A DNA stretch of 64,000 nt, taken from assembly GCF_900143565.1 (NCBI RefSeq), contig NZ_FREX01000006.1, forward strand, positions 63,753 through 127,752, read 5' to 3'. The notes under the pieces were generated by a model, which saw only the letters and a list, made by a program, of their open reading frames with translations, did no database searches and was not told where the DNA came from. The translations under genes were made by a program, and so were the position numbers. This DNA is from Pseudovibrio sp. Alg231-02. Lineage in GTDB: Bacteria; Pseudomonadota; Alphaproteobacteria; Rhizobiales; Stappiaceae. Shown here piece after piece: positions 19,807 through 29,455 of the stretch (positions are counted from its first letter, which is position 1; every line of letters begins with the position of its first letter).

Positions 19807-20793
19807 TTATTTAAGGTAACTTGCGTCGACGAACTGGGAGTAATCATCCAGCGCTTCATCAAGTCCACCAGCAGAAACCATGACATCTGCCACGCCTTTA
19901 GCTGCAGCCTGAATGCCGCCGCCGAGCCAGTTCTCACTCAACTGCTCTTCATTGGTTGGGAAGCCAAAGTTCGCGATCATCTTCTTCGCGGGCTCAATGT
20001 CCATACCCGCAGCGCGCGCAATCTTGTCATACATGGCACTAGGGTCTGTGTTGTAAGCGGTGTTCGCCTGATTGGTGACTTCCATGAACTTCTTCACCAG
20101 CTCAGGATGTTCAGCGGCAAAATCGCTGGTCACATTCACCACATCAAAGGTATTGATGCCAACGGCTTCCTGTTCCGCACCTGTCATCAACGGAGTGCCA
20201 ACTGTTTTCATCCGGTCAAGCGCACCGCCAAAGGCGCAGCCCATTGCTACATCACCGCGCAAAACAGCAACTGCTGCATCTGCCGGGTTCATTTGCACAA
20301 GGTTTACCTTGTTGAGGTCAACGCCCAAATGGTCCAGCGTGCGGATCAGCTTGTAGTGGGTGACGTTACCAATTGGAGTAGCAACTTTCTTGCCTTCTAA
20401 CTCCTTGGCATTTGCTTTGGTGATACCGGTGTCATTGCGCACGATGCAGAGGTCGTTCTCTGCATAAGTCACGGCGACACCGACAAGTTTGATTGGAGCA
20501 CCGGAGGAAACACCAACAACGAAAGGTACGAACCCATTGCTGTACGCGATCTGCACATCGCCGGAAACCATGGCCTGCACCATTTCGTTTCCATTGCCGA
20601 ACGCACGCCACTCAACTTCCAGACCCAGCGCTTCGTCATAGGTCTTATCAATTTGAGCTGCTTGGTTCGCGGTGGGCCATTCCAGAAAATAGGCTACGGT
20701 GATTTTATCAAGCGCGTGAGCAGAGCTCATACCAAGGCTCGCGACCATGCCTGCTGCAAGAGCCAGTTTTCCTGCAAGCTTCTTCAATGCCAT
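19807..20793 (-). CDS. tauA: Taurine ABC transporter substrate-binding protein
   Basis: A 328-residue periplasmic protein with a Sec signal (MALKKLAGKLALAAGMVASLGMSSAHA, cleavage after AHA near residue 27). The mature part begins DKITVAYFLEWPTANQAAQIDKTYDEALGLEVEWRAFGNGNEMVQAMVSGDVQIAYSNG, which reads as the TauA/SsuA family. First gene of the tauABC operon. The upstream gap of nearly 300 bases to tauR should hold the promoter; no clear TauR-type repeat was found there. Confidence 0.93.
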   Translation of the reverse strand: MALKKLAGKLALAAGMVASLGMSSAHALDKITVAYFLEWPTANQAAQIDKTYDEALGLEVEWRAFGNGNEMVQAMVSGDVQIAYSNGFVPFVVGVSSGAPIKLVGVAVTYAENDLCIVRNDTGITKANAKELEGKKVATPIGNVTHYKLIRTLDHLGVDLNKVNLVQMNPADAAVAVLRGDVAMGCAFGGALDRMKTVGTPLMTGAEQEAVGINTFDVVNVTSDFAAEHPELVKKFMEVTNQANTAYNTDPSAMYDKIARAAGMDIEPAKKMIANFGFPTNEEQLSENWLGGGIQAAAKGVADVMVSAGGLDEALDDYSQFVDASYLK

Positions 20794-21086
20794 CTCTATT
20801 CTCCCCCTGTGCGGTGCTAAGTTCTTATTCCCTCGTTATTTTTGCGCGTTCCTTATTATTGGGACTTCTTAAACCTAAGCTTTCAGCAATTGAGGACACT
20901 ATGAAACCGCAAGTCCCGGTAGTGCCAGTTTGTGAATCCCGATGGAACCAGACAGTATTTCTCGATCCTCATTCATTTATAAGTGCCCAATCTGCCAATA
21001 TTATTCCCAATATCTCTGCGGAAGATTAGATTGATGGCTCTCAATAACAGTGTTTCCTCTGTATAAATAAACGAAGAATCCTATGT

Positions 21087-22601
21087 TCATGCCGATGTAT
21101 ATGAGCAATCTCTACTTTTTGTGCTGCGACGCAACAATTTATCTGCGGTCTCCGATAGTAATTCTATGCCCTTTGGAATTTTATCGGCATGGATTGAAGA
21201 AAAACCAAGGCGGAAATAGTTTTTACCTTGGTTCGCATCTGCAAAGAACACGTTCCCCGGTTCAATCAATACACCCTGCTTAAGCGCCTCTTGGGCAAGA
21301 ACTGTTGCATCCAGTTCAGGTGGCCCGCTCACCCAGAAGGACGATCCACCAAACGCAGAAACCTGCGCCCAGCCGGGAAAGTGCGTTTCCATAGCTTCGC
21401 TCAGTGCATTCCAGCGGCTTGAATAGGCATGGTGCAGCTTGCTGATCAACGCATCCTGTGAGCCCTGCGCCAGAAACAACGCAACACTGCGCTGGTTGTT
21501 GCCCGGCGGATGCCGCAGCATCAGTCGGCGCATGGCGCGGATTTCCTTTATCACCGGCTTGGGTGCCACAATAAACCCAATCCTCAGCCCCGGCATGATG
21601 GACTTGGAAAGGCTGCCCACATAAAGCACCCGGCCAGATGCATCGACAGACCGCAAAGCAGCGGTCGGTTGTCCGCGATAGTTGGTCTCGTACTCGTAAT
21701 CATCTTCAATAATCAGAGCGTCGGACTGGGCCGCCCATTCCAGCACCTCGCGACGGCGTTTCATCGTCATCGTGGTGTTGGTGGGGAACTGATGGCTCGG
21801 CGTCACATATACCAGCTTTGCATCCCCAAGCATGTCGGCCCGTATGCCTTCCTCATCCACAGGAATGGCCCTTATGTCGGAACTCCTGAGTCGCATGATG
21901 TTTCGCACATCTGGATATCCGGGGTCTTCCACTGCAACAGGTGTGTCCGGTTTCACAAACAAATGCGCGATCAGAAACAGAGCATTTTGCGCACCCATCG
22001 TCACCAGAATCTCGTCAGATTCGGCAATCACACCACGCCGGATCAGAATGCGCCGCTGGATCTGCTCAATCAGCATCGGATCATCAGCCGTAAAGCGGTC
22101 ATCCGTCCAGGCATCCAGCCATTTGATGCTCATTGTCTGGCGTACACAATCCCGCCACGCACTGATGGGAAACAGAGTTGGGTCCACCTGACCGTAGATG
22201 AACGGGTAGGGATAGCTGTGCCAATTCTCGGTTTTCAAAATATTGAATTGAGTGGACGGTGTAAGCCGCAACTTGGAAGCCCAATCCACACGATCACCGG
22301 GAACTTGTTCCTTGGGCTGGACCCGATCAGGCAGCTGTCCCAGATTCTCAATCACCTCTGGCGACACATAAAAGCCGGATCGTTCACGGGTGATCAGATA
22401 CCCATCCGCCGCTAGTGCCTGATAGGCCAGCATGACCGTGTTACGCGAAACACTCAACCGTTTCGCCAACGCACGCGTTGAAGGAACCGGTGTGTTTTCA
22501 GCAAGTTGGCCGGAAAGAATAGCAGAGACGAGCATCTCCCTGATCTGGCTTTGCAGCGTCGTACTGTCATCCCGGTCAACGGAAAACAAGCTGTATCTCA
22601 T
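21087..22601 (-). CDS. tauR: MocR/TauR-type regulator (GntR domain fused to aminotransferase fold)
   Basis: A 504-residue regulator with an N-terminal GntR winged helix (MLVSAILSGQLAENTPVPSTRALAKRLSVSRNTVMLAYQALAADGYLITRERSGFYV, residues ~23-80) fused to a class I aminotransferase-like domain. The PLP lysine lies in YVGSLSKSIMPGLRIGF. ATG 22601 is chosen since GGAGGGAGGGG precedes it. It is divergent from tpa, as known tauR genes are, and in Rhodobacter TauR activates taurine genes. Two near-direct CTGGACCTAT-like repeats in the divergent gap are candidate sites. The activator role is inferred from family and position. Confidence 0.9.
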   Translation of the reverse strand: MRYSLFSVDRDDSTTLQSQIREMLVSAILSGQLAENTPVPSTRALAKRLSVSRNTVMLAYQALAADGYLITRERSGFYVSPEVIENLGQLPDRVQPKEQVPGDRVDWASKLRLTPSTQFNILKTENWHSYPYPFIYGQVDPTLFPISAWRDCVRQTMSIKWLDAWTDDRFTADDPMLIEQIQRRILIRRGVIAESDEILVTMGAQNALFLIAHLFVKPDTPVAVEDPGYPDVRNIMRLRSSDIRAIPVDEEGIRADMLGDAKLVYVTPSHQFPTNTTMTMKRRREVLEWAAQSDALIIEDDYEYETNYRGQPTAALRSVDASGRVLYVGSLSKSIMPGLRIGFIVAPKPVIKEIRAMRRLMLRHPPGNNQRSVALFLAQGSQDALISKLHHAYSSRWNALSEAMETHFPGWAQVSAFGGSSFWVSGPPELDATVLAQEALKQGVLIEPGNVFFADANQGKNYFRLGFSSIHADKIPKGIELLSETADKLLRRSTKSRDCSYTSA

Positions 22602-22672
22602 GGCTGGCCCCTCCCTCCAAATCACGAGTGAAGTATCAGCATGAGTTCATCTGGCTCTATGGTCAAGAACAA

Positions 22673-22692
22673 CTGGACCTATCTGACCTATT
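22673..22692 (+). promoter_or_regulatory. Candidate TauR direct repeats upstream of tpa
   Basis: CTGGACCTAT is followed immediately by CTGACCTATT, two near-identical 10-base direct repeats. They resemble the CTGGAC-type direct repeats described for TauR in Rhodobacter. They lie about 80 bases upstream of the tpa start. Confidence 0.55.
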
Positions 22693-22772
22693 ATTTCGGC
22701 GACAAGATATTTCTCACAGTACCTCTGGGGAACTGTTGGCGAATAACTCAGTGTTCTAGGAGAAAGATCGAG

Positions 22773-24110
22773 ATGAGTGTCCTTGCAGAGCCGATTGAAC
22801 AAGCGAAAACCAATTCTCTTGAGCAACACTGGATGCCGTTTTCCGCAAACAAAGAATTTAAAAGCGCACCGCGTCTCATCACCCGTTCAGAGGGGATGTA
22901 CCTTTGGAATCAAAACGGTGACAGATTGGTCGATGGCTCTTCCGGGCTGTTCAACGTGCCTGCAGGCCATGCGCGCAAGTCGATTGCGGATGCTGTTCAT
23001 GCTCAAATGATGCAGAACGGATACACAGCGCCCTTCCAGCTGGGCCAGCCGACATCCTTTGAGTTTGCGGCAAAACTCACCAAAATTATGCCAGAGCCTT
23101 TCAATCACGTGTTCTTTGTGAATTCAGGATCGGAGGCCATCGATACCGCGCTGAAAATGGTCATGGCCTATCATCGTGCAAACGGTGCTGCACAGCGCAC
23201 TCGCTTTGTCTCCCGTGAACGGGCCTACCACGGCGTGAATATGGGCGGTGTCTCTTTGGCTGGTATGGTCAAAAACCGCGAAACTTTCCCGGTTGTCATG
23301 CCAAACATCGTCATGATGCGCCATACGTGGAACGAGGAAAACGCCTTCACAAGAGGCCAGCCGGAAACCGGTGTGGAACTGGCAAATGATCTGCAGCGCT
23401 TCTGCGAGACCTACGGTGGCTCCACAATCGCCGCTGTGTTCATTGAGCCTGTTGCCGGATCTACCGGAACGCTCGTCCCACCAAAGGGATACTTGGAGCG
23501 CGTGCGTCAGATCTGTGATGAACACGGTATCTTGCTGGTATTTGATGAAGTGATCACTGGCTTCGGACGTCTCGGCAAACCGTTTGCAGTGGATGCGTTC
23601 AACGTGATGCCAGACATCATAACACTGGCAAAAGCACTCACTAACGGAGCAATCCCGATGGGTGCCGTTGCAGCGTCGGATCAGGTTTATGAAACCATCA
23701 CCGAAGCAGCGCCAGAAAATGCCATCGAGTTCTTCCATGGCTACACATATTCGGCGCACCCGGCAGCCTGTGCAGCAGGTTTAGCAACGCTGAAGATCTA
23801 TGAGGAAGAAGGGCTGTTTGATCGGGCAGCCGAACTGAGTGATTACTTCCTTGATGCAATCTGGTCCCTGCAGGATATCCCGATTGTGAAGGATATCCGA
23901 GGCTACGGGCTTATGGGCGGTGTAGAGGTTCACCCGCTTCCCGGTAAACCGGGCATCCGCGGCAACGAGATGCAAAAGCGATTGTTCTGGAACGGCTGTC
24001 ACGCCAAATGGACGGGGGACACAGCCATCCTGGCGCCAGCGTTTATTGCAGAGCGAAGTCATGTTGATGAGATCGTAGATGCAATGAGGAAAACGCTCAT
24101 AGCTGAATAG
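22773..24110 (+). CDS. tpa: Taurine-pyruvate aminotransferase (class III)
   Basis: A 445-residue PLP enzyme. The start ATG at 22773 follows AGGAGA at correct spacing; an upstream in-frame extension of 44 residues is not protein-like. The class III motifs are LEQHWMPFSANKEF near the N-terminus, FVNSGSEAIDTALKMVMAYHRANG, SRERAYHGVNMGGVSLAGM, LLVFDEVITGFGRLGKPFAVDAFNVMPDIITLAKALTNGAIPMGAV with the PLP lysine, and FFHGYTYSAHPAACAAGLA. The family also includes omega-amino acid:pyruvate transaminases, so the taurine substrate is inferred from tauABC, tauR and xsc close by. The expected products are sulfoacetaldehyde and alanine. Confidence 0.9.
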   Translation: MSVLAEPIEQAKTNSLEQHWMPFSANKEFKSAPRLITRSEGMYLWNQNGDRLVDGSSGLFNVPAGHARKSIADAVHAQMMQNGYTAPFQLGQPTSFEFAAKLTKIMPEPFNHVFFVNSGSEAIDTALKMVMAYHRANGAAQRTRFVSRERAYHGVNMGGVSLAGMVKNRETFPVVMPNIVMMRHTWNEENAFTRGQPETGVELANDLQRFCETYGGSTIAAVFIEPVAGSTGTLVPPKGYLERVRQICDEHGILLVFDEVITGFGRLGKPFAVDAFNVMPDIITLAKALTNGAIPMGAVAASDQVYETITEAAPENAIEFFHGYTYSAHPAACAAGLATLKIYEEEGLFDRAAELSDYFLDAIWSLQDIPIVKDIRGYGLMGGVEVHPLPGKPGIRGNEMQKRLFWNGCHAKWTGDTAILAPAFIAERSHVDEIVDAMRKTLIAE

Positions 24111-24131
24111 ATCGAAGAAAGTATTGTTTTG

Positions 24132-24160
24132 AGAAGAGCACATTTGTGCTCTTCTTTTGT
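24132..24160 (+). terminator. Terminator after tpa
   Basis: GAAGAGCACA and TGTGCTCTTC form a 10-bp stem with a tiny TT loop, followed by TTTTGTTTTT. It separates tpa from the following flavoprotein gene, although the two run in the same direction. Confidence 0.75.
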
Positions 24161-24189
24161 TTTTCAAATTGGTTGAGGGGAGGCGATCA

Positions 24190-26664
24190 ATGACGAAGTC
24201 TATTCCGCAAAATGCGCGTGTCGTGATCATTGGTGGCGGTATTGCCGGGTGTTCAGTTGCATATCATCTGGCAAAGCTTGGCTGGCAGGACATCGTGCTG
24301 CTGGAGCGCAAGCAGCTCACGTGCGGCACCACCTGGCATGCTGCAGGGCTGATCGCCCAATTACGCGCATCCAAAAACATGACGCGCCTCGCCAAATACT
24401 CGCAGGAGCTCTACGGCGAGCTGGAAGCTGAAACCGAAATCGCGACAGGTTTCCGCCGCAACGGATCAATCACAGTTGCCTTAACCAAAGAACGCCGCAG
24501 TGAAATCCTGCGATCAGCCGCAATGGCGCGGGCGTTTGGGGTGGAAGTGGAAGAGATCTCCACCTCAGAACTGTTGGACCGCTACCCTTATGTAAATGCC
24601 GAGGATGTCACAGCAGCCGTCTACCTGCCAAAGGATGGGCAGGGTGACCCGGGCAACATTGCGCTTGCTCTTGCCAAAGGCGCCCGCCAACGCGGAGCAC
24701 AGGTGTTTGAAGGTGTCAAAGTCACAGGCATCGCTAAGAAAAATGGAGCGGTCTCGGGTGTCTCTTGGCAGCGAGATGGCAGTGATGAGCAAGGTCACAT
24801 CGCAGCTGACTATGTGGTCAATTGTGCAGGCATGTGGGCGCATCAACTGGGCAAAATGGCTGGCGTCAACGTGCCGTTACATGCCTGTGAGCATTTCTAT
24901 ATGGTCACAGATAATATCGCTGGCCTCCCACAACTCCCCACGCTGCGCGTGCCGGATGAATGTGCCTACTACAAGGAAGATGCCGGCAAAATCCTGCTGG
25001 GCGCGTTTGAGCCAACCGCCAAGCCATGGGGCATGCAGGGCATCTCGGATGATTTCTGTTTTGACCAGTTGCCAGAAGATATCGAGCACTTCGAACCCAT
25101 TCTGGAACAAGCGGTCAACCGTTTCCCCGAGCTGGCCGTAACTGGCATTCACACCTTCTTCAACGGCCCTGAAAGTTTCACACCGGATGATGCCTATCAT
25201 CTGGGCGAAGCGCCGGAACTCAAGAACTTCTTTGTCTGCGCTGGCTTCAACTCCATCGGTATTCAATCCGCTGGTGGTGCAGGTATGGCGCTCGCCCATT
25301 GGATGGAGCATGGCCATCCACCCTTTGATATTTCCGATGTTGATATCCGGCGCATGCAGCCGTTTATGGGCAACAAAACGTTCCTCTATCAACGCTCGAA
25401 AGAAACGCTCGGCCTGCTCTATGCCGATCACTTCCCTTTCCGCCAGAAAGCCACGGCACGCGGTGTCCGTCGCTCTCCGCTGCATGAACATCTCAAACAA
25501 GCAGGCGCAGCTTTTGGTGAAGTTGCTGGTTGGGAACGCGCAAACTGGTTTGCAGAGCAGGGGCAAGACCCGACCTACGAATACTCTTGGAAACGCCAAA
25601 ACTGGTTTGAGAACTCCAAGCGTGAGCACCTCGCCATCCGCAACAATGTCGGCCTCTATGACATGTCCTCTTTCGGCAAAATCCGCGTTGAAGGCCCGGA
25701 TGCGGAAAGCCTGCTCAATCATATGTGCGGTGGAGATATGTCCGTGCCTGTCGGCAAAATTGTCTACACGCAGTTCCTCAATGAACGAGGTGGTATTGAA
25801 GCCGATCTCACCGTGACGCGCCTCTCGGAGACTGCTTATCTACTCGTAACTCCAGCAGCCACTGTTATCCGGGAACTCAGCTGGCTCAATAAGCACAAGG
25901 CTGGCGCCAATGTAGTCATCACCGACATCACAGCAGGCGAGGCTACACTGGTGGTGATGGGGCCAAACTCGCGAGAGCTGCTCTCCAAAGTCTCCAATCA
26001 CGATTGGTCCAACGAGAACCATCCATTCGGAACCATGCAGGAGATCGAACTCGGCATGGGCCTCGCTCGTGCACACCGTGTGTCCTATGTGGGTGAACTG
26101 GGCTGGGAGCTCTATGTCTCAACCGACATGGCCGCCCATGCCTATGAGACACTCGTGGAAGCAGGCGCTGATATCGACCTGAAACTCTGCGGTCTCCACG
26201 CAATGGATTCCCTGCGCATCGAAAAAGGCTTCCGACATTTCGGACACGATATCACCGAGGAAGATCATGTTGTGGAAGCAGGTCTCGGCTTTGCTGTCAG
26301 CACCAAGAAACCATCCTTCATCGGCAGAGACGCAGTCTTGCGAAGGAAAGAAGAGGGCCTCTCATCCCGAATGCTGCAGTTCAAGCTGAAAGATTCAGAG
26401 CCACTTCTGCATCACAACGAACCTGTCCTGCGCGATGGTGAGATCGTCGGTTACCTCACCTCTGGCAACTACGGCCACACTCTGGGCGGTGCCATTGGCC
26501 TTGGCTACGTGCCATGCAAAGGCGAAACAATCAAAGACATGCTCGCCTCCAGCTACCAGATCGACGTCGAAGGCACCCTCTGCGACGCAGAAGCATCCTT
26601 CAAGCCAATGTACGACCCCAAAAGCCTCCGCATGCGGGGACTAAAGGAAGTAGAAGACGCATAA
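24190..26664 (+). CDS. FAD-dependent dehydrogenase with GcvT domain (dimethylglycine/sarcosine dehydrogenase-like)
   Basis: An 824-residue fusion. Residues ~8-370 form a DAO-type FAD domain with VVIIGGGIAGCSVAYHLAKLG and GTTWHAAGLIAQLR; the His of the latter is where FAD is covalently bound in dimethylglycine dehydrogenase. A middle FAO_M-type linker follows, then a GcvT-like folate domain from about 430 (KREHLAIRNNVGLYDMSSFGKIRVEGPDAESLLNHM) and a C-terminal GcvT_C part (about 720-810). Such enzymes demethylate N-methylated amines and pass the C1 unit to tetrahydrofolate. Position between tpa and xsc suggests N-methyltaurine or dimethyltaurine as substrate, but glycine betaine intermediates are an equal family-based alternative. 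The start has GGGGAGG upstream. Confidence 0.88.
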   Translation: MTKSIPQNARVVIIGGGIAGCSVAYHLAKLGWQDIVLLERKQLTCGTTWHAAGLIAQLRASKNMTRLAKYSQELYGELEAETEIATGFRRNGSITVALTKERRSEILRSAAMARAFGVEVEEISTSELLDRYPYVNAEDVTAAVYLPKDGQGDPGNIALALAKGARQRGAQVFEGVKVTGIAKKNGAVSGVSWQRDGSDEQGHIAADYVVNCAGMWAHQLGKMAGVNVPLHACEHFYMVTDNIAGLPQLPTLRVPDECAYYKEDAGKILLGAFEPTAKPWGMQGISDDFCFDQLPEDIEHFEPILEQAVNRFPELAVTGIHTFFNGPESFTPDDAYHLGEAPELKNFFVCAGFNSIGIQSAGGAGMALAHWMEHGHPPFDISDVDIRRMQPFMGNKTFLYQRSKETLGLLYADHFPFRQKATARGVRRSPLHEHLKQAGAAFGEVAGWERANWFAEQGQDPTYEYSWKRQNWFENSKREHLAIRNNVGLYDMSSFGKIRVEGPDAESLLNHMCGGDMSVPVGKIVYTQFLNERGGIEADLTVTRLSETAYLLVTPAATVIRELSWLNKHKAGANVVITDITAGEATLVVMGPNSRELLSKVSNHDWSNENHPFGTMQEIELGMGLARAHRVSYVGELGWELYVSTDMAAHAYETLVEAGADIDLKLCGLHAMDSLRIEKGFRHFGHDITEEDHVVEAGLGFAVSTKKPSFIGRDAVLRRKEEGLSSRMLQFKLKDSEPLLHHNEPVLRDGEIVGYLTSGNYGHTLGGAIGLGYVPCKGETIKDMLASSYQIDVEGTLCDAEASFKPMYDPKSLRMRGLKEVEDA

Positions 26665-26672
26665 CTTAAGCG

Positions 26673-26699
26673 AGCACCTCGCGCTGTGTGCGAGGTGCT
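26673..26699. terminator. Bidirectional hairpin terminator
   Basis: AGCACCTCGC and GCGAGGTGCT form a perfect 10-bp stem with a 7-base loop, in the 38-base gap between two convergent genes. Confidence 0.75.
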
Positions 26700-26702
26700 A
26701 AT

Positions 26703-27281
26703 CTAATCTGATGAGTTTGATGCAGCTTCTTTCACTTGCTCAGCTTTAACGCATTTGATCCAGTCGGCAATCCGTTCTGCAGCGTCTACAGCAGTCAGCT
26801 CAGTTACATCCAGCTCCATGAAGTGTTCTGCATCCTTACCGAGCAGATCTCTCGCTCTCTGGTGGTTTTGAGCTGCGTATTCAGCATCACGCGGTTTGCG
26901 CTTCAGGTCTCTATCTGAACTCTGAATGCGCCGCTGGTTTTCTTCCAGCTCACAATGCACATGCACAACAAGGAGGGGACCGCGAGATAGCGAGAGCTGT
27001 TCAAGGCCAGCCCAGTACTCTTCGCAAAATGCACTCCCAACGGTAAGAGCTTCTGTCATGACCACAGGTACACCGGCAGGCAGCTCGCATATAAGATCAT
27101 CAGCAAGGCGACGAACAGCCTTAATACTCTTGTAAAAAGCAGGGGTTTTCCGTTCAGTCAGAGCGAAGGCCAGATTCCAGACGGTGTGATTATCTAAGAG
27201 ACGGGCATCTATAGTGTCCGCTAACTCTCGGCCGATGCTCAGCTTCCCAACACCGGGATAGCCATTCAAAACGATAAGCAT
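26703..27281 (-). CDS. P-loop kinase-like ATPase (AAA_33-type), unknown substrate
   Basis: A 192-residue cytosolic protein with a P-loop near its N-terminus, LIVLNGYPGVGKLSIGRELAD. The lysine of the loop is followed by Leu-Ser rather than directly by Ser or Thr, a variant seen in small kinase-like families. Lower in the sequence, VVHVHCELEENQRRIQSSDRD and SRDLKRKPRDAEYAAQNHQRARDLLG look like a nucleoside-kinase LID region with several arginines. It probably phosphorylates a small molecule. It lies downstream of xsc but separated by a terminator, so a role in taurine breakdown is not implied. Confidence 0.75.
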   Translation of the reverse strand: MLIVLNGYPGVGKLSIGRELADTIDARLLDNHTVWNLAFALTERKTPAFYKSIKAVRRLADDLICELPAGVPVVMTEALTVGSAFCEEYWAGLEQLSLSRGPLLVVHVHCELEENQRRIQSSDRDLKRKPRDAEYAAQNHQRARDLLGKDAEHFMELDVTELTAVDAAERIADWIKCVKAEQVKEAASNSSD

Positions 27282-27410
27282 AATGAAGGTTCCAGAAGAG
27301 GTGTAGCACTAGTAGGCCGAAGAGGGAGGCGTGTGAGAAAGTGTGCTGGTGAGCCTATTCGAAGCCTGACCTTCAGGCAACCTCCGTTGGTGCGCAGACA
27401 ATTTAAAAGA

Positions 27411-27446
27411 AAAAAGCCCGGGCAGCTTTGCACTGCGCGGGCTTTA
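27411..27446 (-). terminator. Terminator of xsc
   Basis: Read leftwards, AAAGCCCGCGCAG and CTGCCCGGGCTTT form a long G/C-rich stem with one bulge, followed by T residues. It lies about 50 bases beyond the xsc stop codon. Confidence 0.8.
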
Positions 27447-27494
27447 AGGTTCATGCCCCTCTCAGAGGAGGCGAGACGGGCACTGCTGGGGGAC

Positions 27495-29273
27495 TTACGC
27501 GAGTTCTTGTTCGCGCATATCTTCCGCGTTGATGCCAGCGACAGCAACAGGTGCTTTCATGGCGTCTCTGCGGAAAGGCTCACCAAGTTCCTGATTAAGG
27601 ATCACCTCAATGAACGTGGTCTCGTTACGCTCCATCTGGCCCTCAATGGCGTCATTCAGGGTCTTGGTCAGCTCATCAGTGCCGAACACCTGAATGCCCT
27701 TCAGGCCGCAAGCTTCTGCAATCTTGGCGTATTGCACTTCTAGATTAAGTTCAGTGCCAACGAAATTATCATCGTACCACAGTGTCGTGTTGCGCTTCTC
27801 CGCGCCCCACTGATAGTTGCGGAAGATCACCATGGTGATTGGTGGCCAGTCATCACGACCACACGCGGTCATCTCGTTCATGGAGATACCAAAGGCACCG
27901 TCACCGGCAAACCCAACCACTGGCACGTCAGGACGCCCAATCTTCGCGCCCAAAATGGCGGGCAAGCCATAACCGCAAGGCCCGAACAGACCCGGAGCAA
28001 GATACTTCCGCCCCTCATCAAAACTCGGATAGGCATTGCCAATAGCGCAGTTGTTGCCAATGTCAGAGGAGATGATCGCCTCTTTCGGCAGTGCTGCCTG
28101 AATAGCCCGCCATGCCATGCGTGGAGACATTTTCTGCGGCTCGCGTGTACGGGCGCGCTCGTTCCAGCTTGTGCCCGGATCATCATCCTCGTGGTCCATG
28201 GAGGAAAGCTCCTGCAACCACGCGGACTTCGCATGATGCACCAGTGCTTCCCGGTCTTCACGTCCCTCATTACCAGCGTGATCCGCTAGCTCTTCCAAGA
28301 TCTGCTCAGCCACAGCGCGAGCATCTCCCTGAATGCCGACACTTACCTTCTTGGTCAGCCCGATCCGGTCAGAATTGATGTCCACCTGAATGACCTTGGC
28401 GTCCTTCGGCCAGTAATCCATGTCGTAGCAAGGCAGGGTAGAGAACGGATTGAGCCGCGTCCCAAGAGCCAGCACCACGTCCGCTTTCGAGATCATTTCC
28501 ATGCCCGCTTTTGAGCCGTTATAGCCAAGCGGACCGACGGAAAGCGGGTGATTGCCGGGGAATGCATCATTGTGCTGATAGCCACAACAGACCGGTGCAC
28601 TCAGCTTCTCCGCCAAAGCAGCAGACGCCTGAATAGCGCCACTCAGCACAACACCTGCGCCGTTCAAAATGACAGGGAACTTTGCATCAGACAGCAGCTC
28701 AGCAGCCTTCTTGATGGACTGCACACCACCACGCGGCTTTTCCATGCGCACAATCTGCGGCAGCTCGATGTCGATCACCTGTGTCCAGAAATCACGCGGT
28801 ATGTTGATCTGAGCTGGAGCGCACCCGCGCCAGGCTTTCTCAATCACACGGTTCAGCACTTCTGCAATACGGGAAGGATCACGAACCTCTTCCTGATAGC
28901 AAACCATATCCTCAAACAGAGCCATCTGCTCTATTTCCTGAAAGCCACCTTGTCCGATGGTCTTGTTGGCTGCCTGCGGGGTAACAAGCAGCAGGGGTGT
29001 ATGGTTCCAGTAGGCTGTCTTGATCGGTGTTACAAAATTGGTAATACCCGGACCGTTCTGAGCAATCGCCATGCTCATCTTACCGGTTGCGCGGGAGTAT
29101 CCATCCGCGCTCATGCCTGCGTTACACTCGTGGGCGCAATCCCAAAACTTGACACCTGCGGCAGGAAAGAGATCCGAAACTGGCATCATGGCAGAACCGA
29201 TAATGCCAAAGGCGTTATCAATTCCGTGCATCTGAAGCACTTTTACAAAGGCCTCTTCGGTCGTCATTTTCAT
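27495..29273 (-). CDS. xsc: Sulfoacetaldehyde acetyltransferase
   Basis: A 592-residue thiamine diphosphate enzyme that cleaves sulfoacetaldehyde with phosphate to acetyl phosphate and sulfite, the key desulfonation step of taurine dissimilation. The start ATG 29273 (MKMTTEEAFVKVLQMHGIDNAFGIIGSAMMPVSDLFPAAG) has GGGAGGA upstream. TPP motifs are clear: the Glu-containing N-terminal domain, a central domain ending near 330, and the Mg-TPP motif GDGAFGISMNEMTACGRDDWPPITMVIFRNYQWGAEK. Length and the long Xsc-specific C-terminus (LNQELGEPFRRDAMKAPVAVAGI) separate it from acetolactate synthase. A phosphotransacetylase gene, normally next to xsc, is not in this window. Confidence 0.96.
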   Translation of the reverse strand: MKMTTEEAFVKVLQMHGIDNAFGIIGSAMMPVSDLFPAAGVKFWDCAHECNAGMSADGYSRATGKMSMAIAQNGPGITNFVTPIKTAYWNHTPLLLVTPQAANKTIGQGGFQEIEQMALFEDMVCYQEEVRDPSRIAEVLNRVIEKAWRGCAPAQINIPRDFWTQVIDIELPQIVRMEKPRGGVQSIKKAAELLSDAKFPVILNGAGVVLSGAIQASAALAEKLSAPVCCGYQHNDAFPGNHPLSVGPLGYNGSKAGMEMISKADVVLALGTRLNPFSTLPCYDMDYWPKDAKVIQVDINSDRIGLTKKVSVGIQGDARAVAEQILEELADHAGNEGREDREALVHHAKSAWLQELSSMDHEDDDPGTSWNERARTREPQKMSPRMAWRAIQAALPKEAIISSDIGNNCAIGNAYPSFDEGRKYLAPGLFGPCGYGLPAILGAKIGRPDVPVVGFAGDGAFGISMNEMTACGRDDWPPITMVIFRNYQWGAEKRNTTLWYDDNFVGTELNLEVQYAKIAEACGLKGIQVFGTDELTKTLNDAIEGQMERNETTFIEVILNQELGEPFRRDAMKAPVAVAGINAEDMREQELA

Positions 29274-29455
29274 GGCACAAGTCCTCCCCATCACGTCACA
29301 GGCACGGCTGTGATCTGCACATTCTGATATGCAGTCAAACCTAGCCTGAGCCAGCGGAGGGGTTTAGGGCCAGATTCCGCTATAGCATTGGTCAGTTGTG
29401 TAGAAGGTATTGAAGATGCAGCGGAATGCCATCGCTGATCCCAAGCAGAAAAGCG

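Noticed and set aside
19132-20400. 422-residue ORF on the plus strand
   Set aside because: It covers tauB and tauA in reverse; both of those have full motifs. This is a shadow frame.
24877-25722. 281-residue ORF on the minus strand
   Set aside because: It is inside the FAD/GcvT gene, which has clear domain motifs across this stretch.
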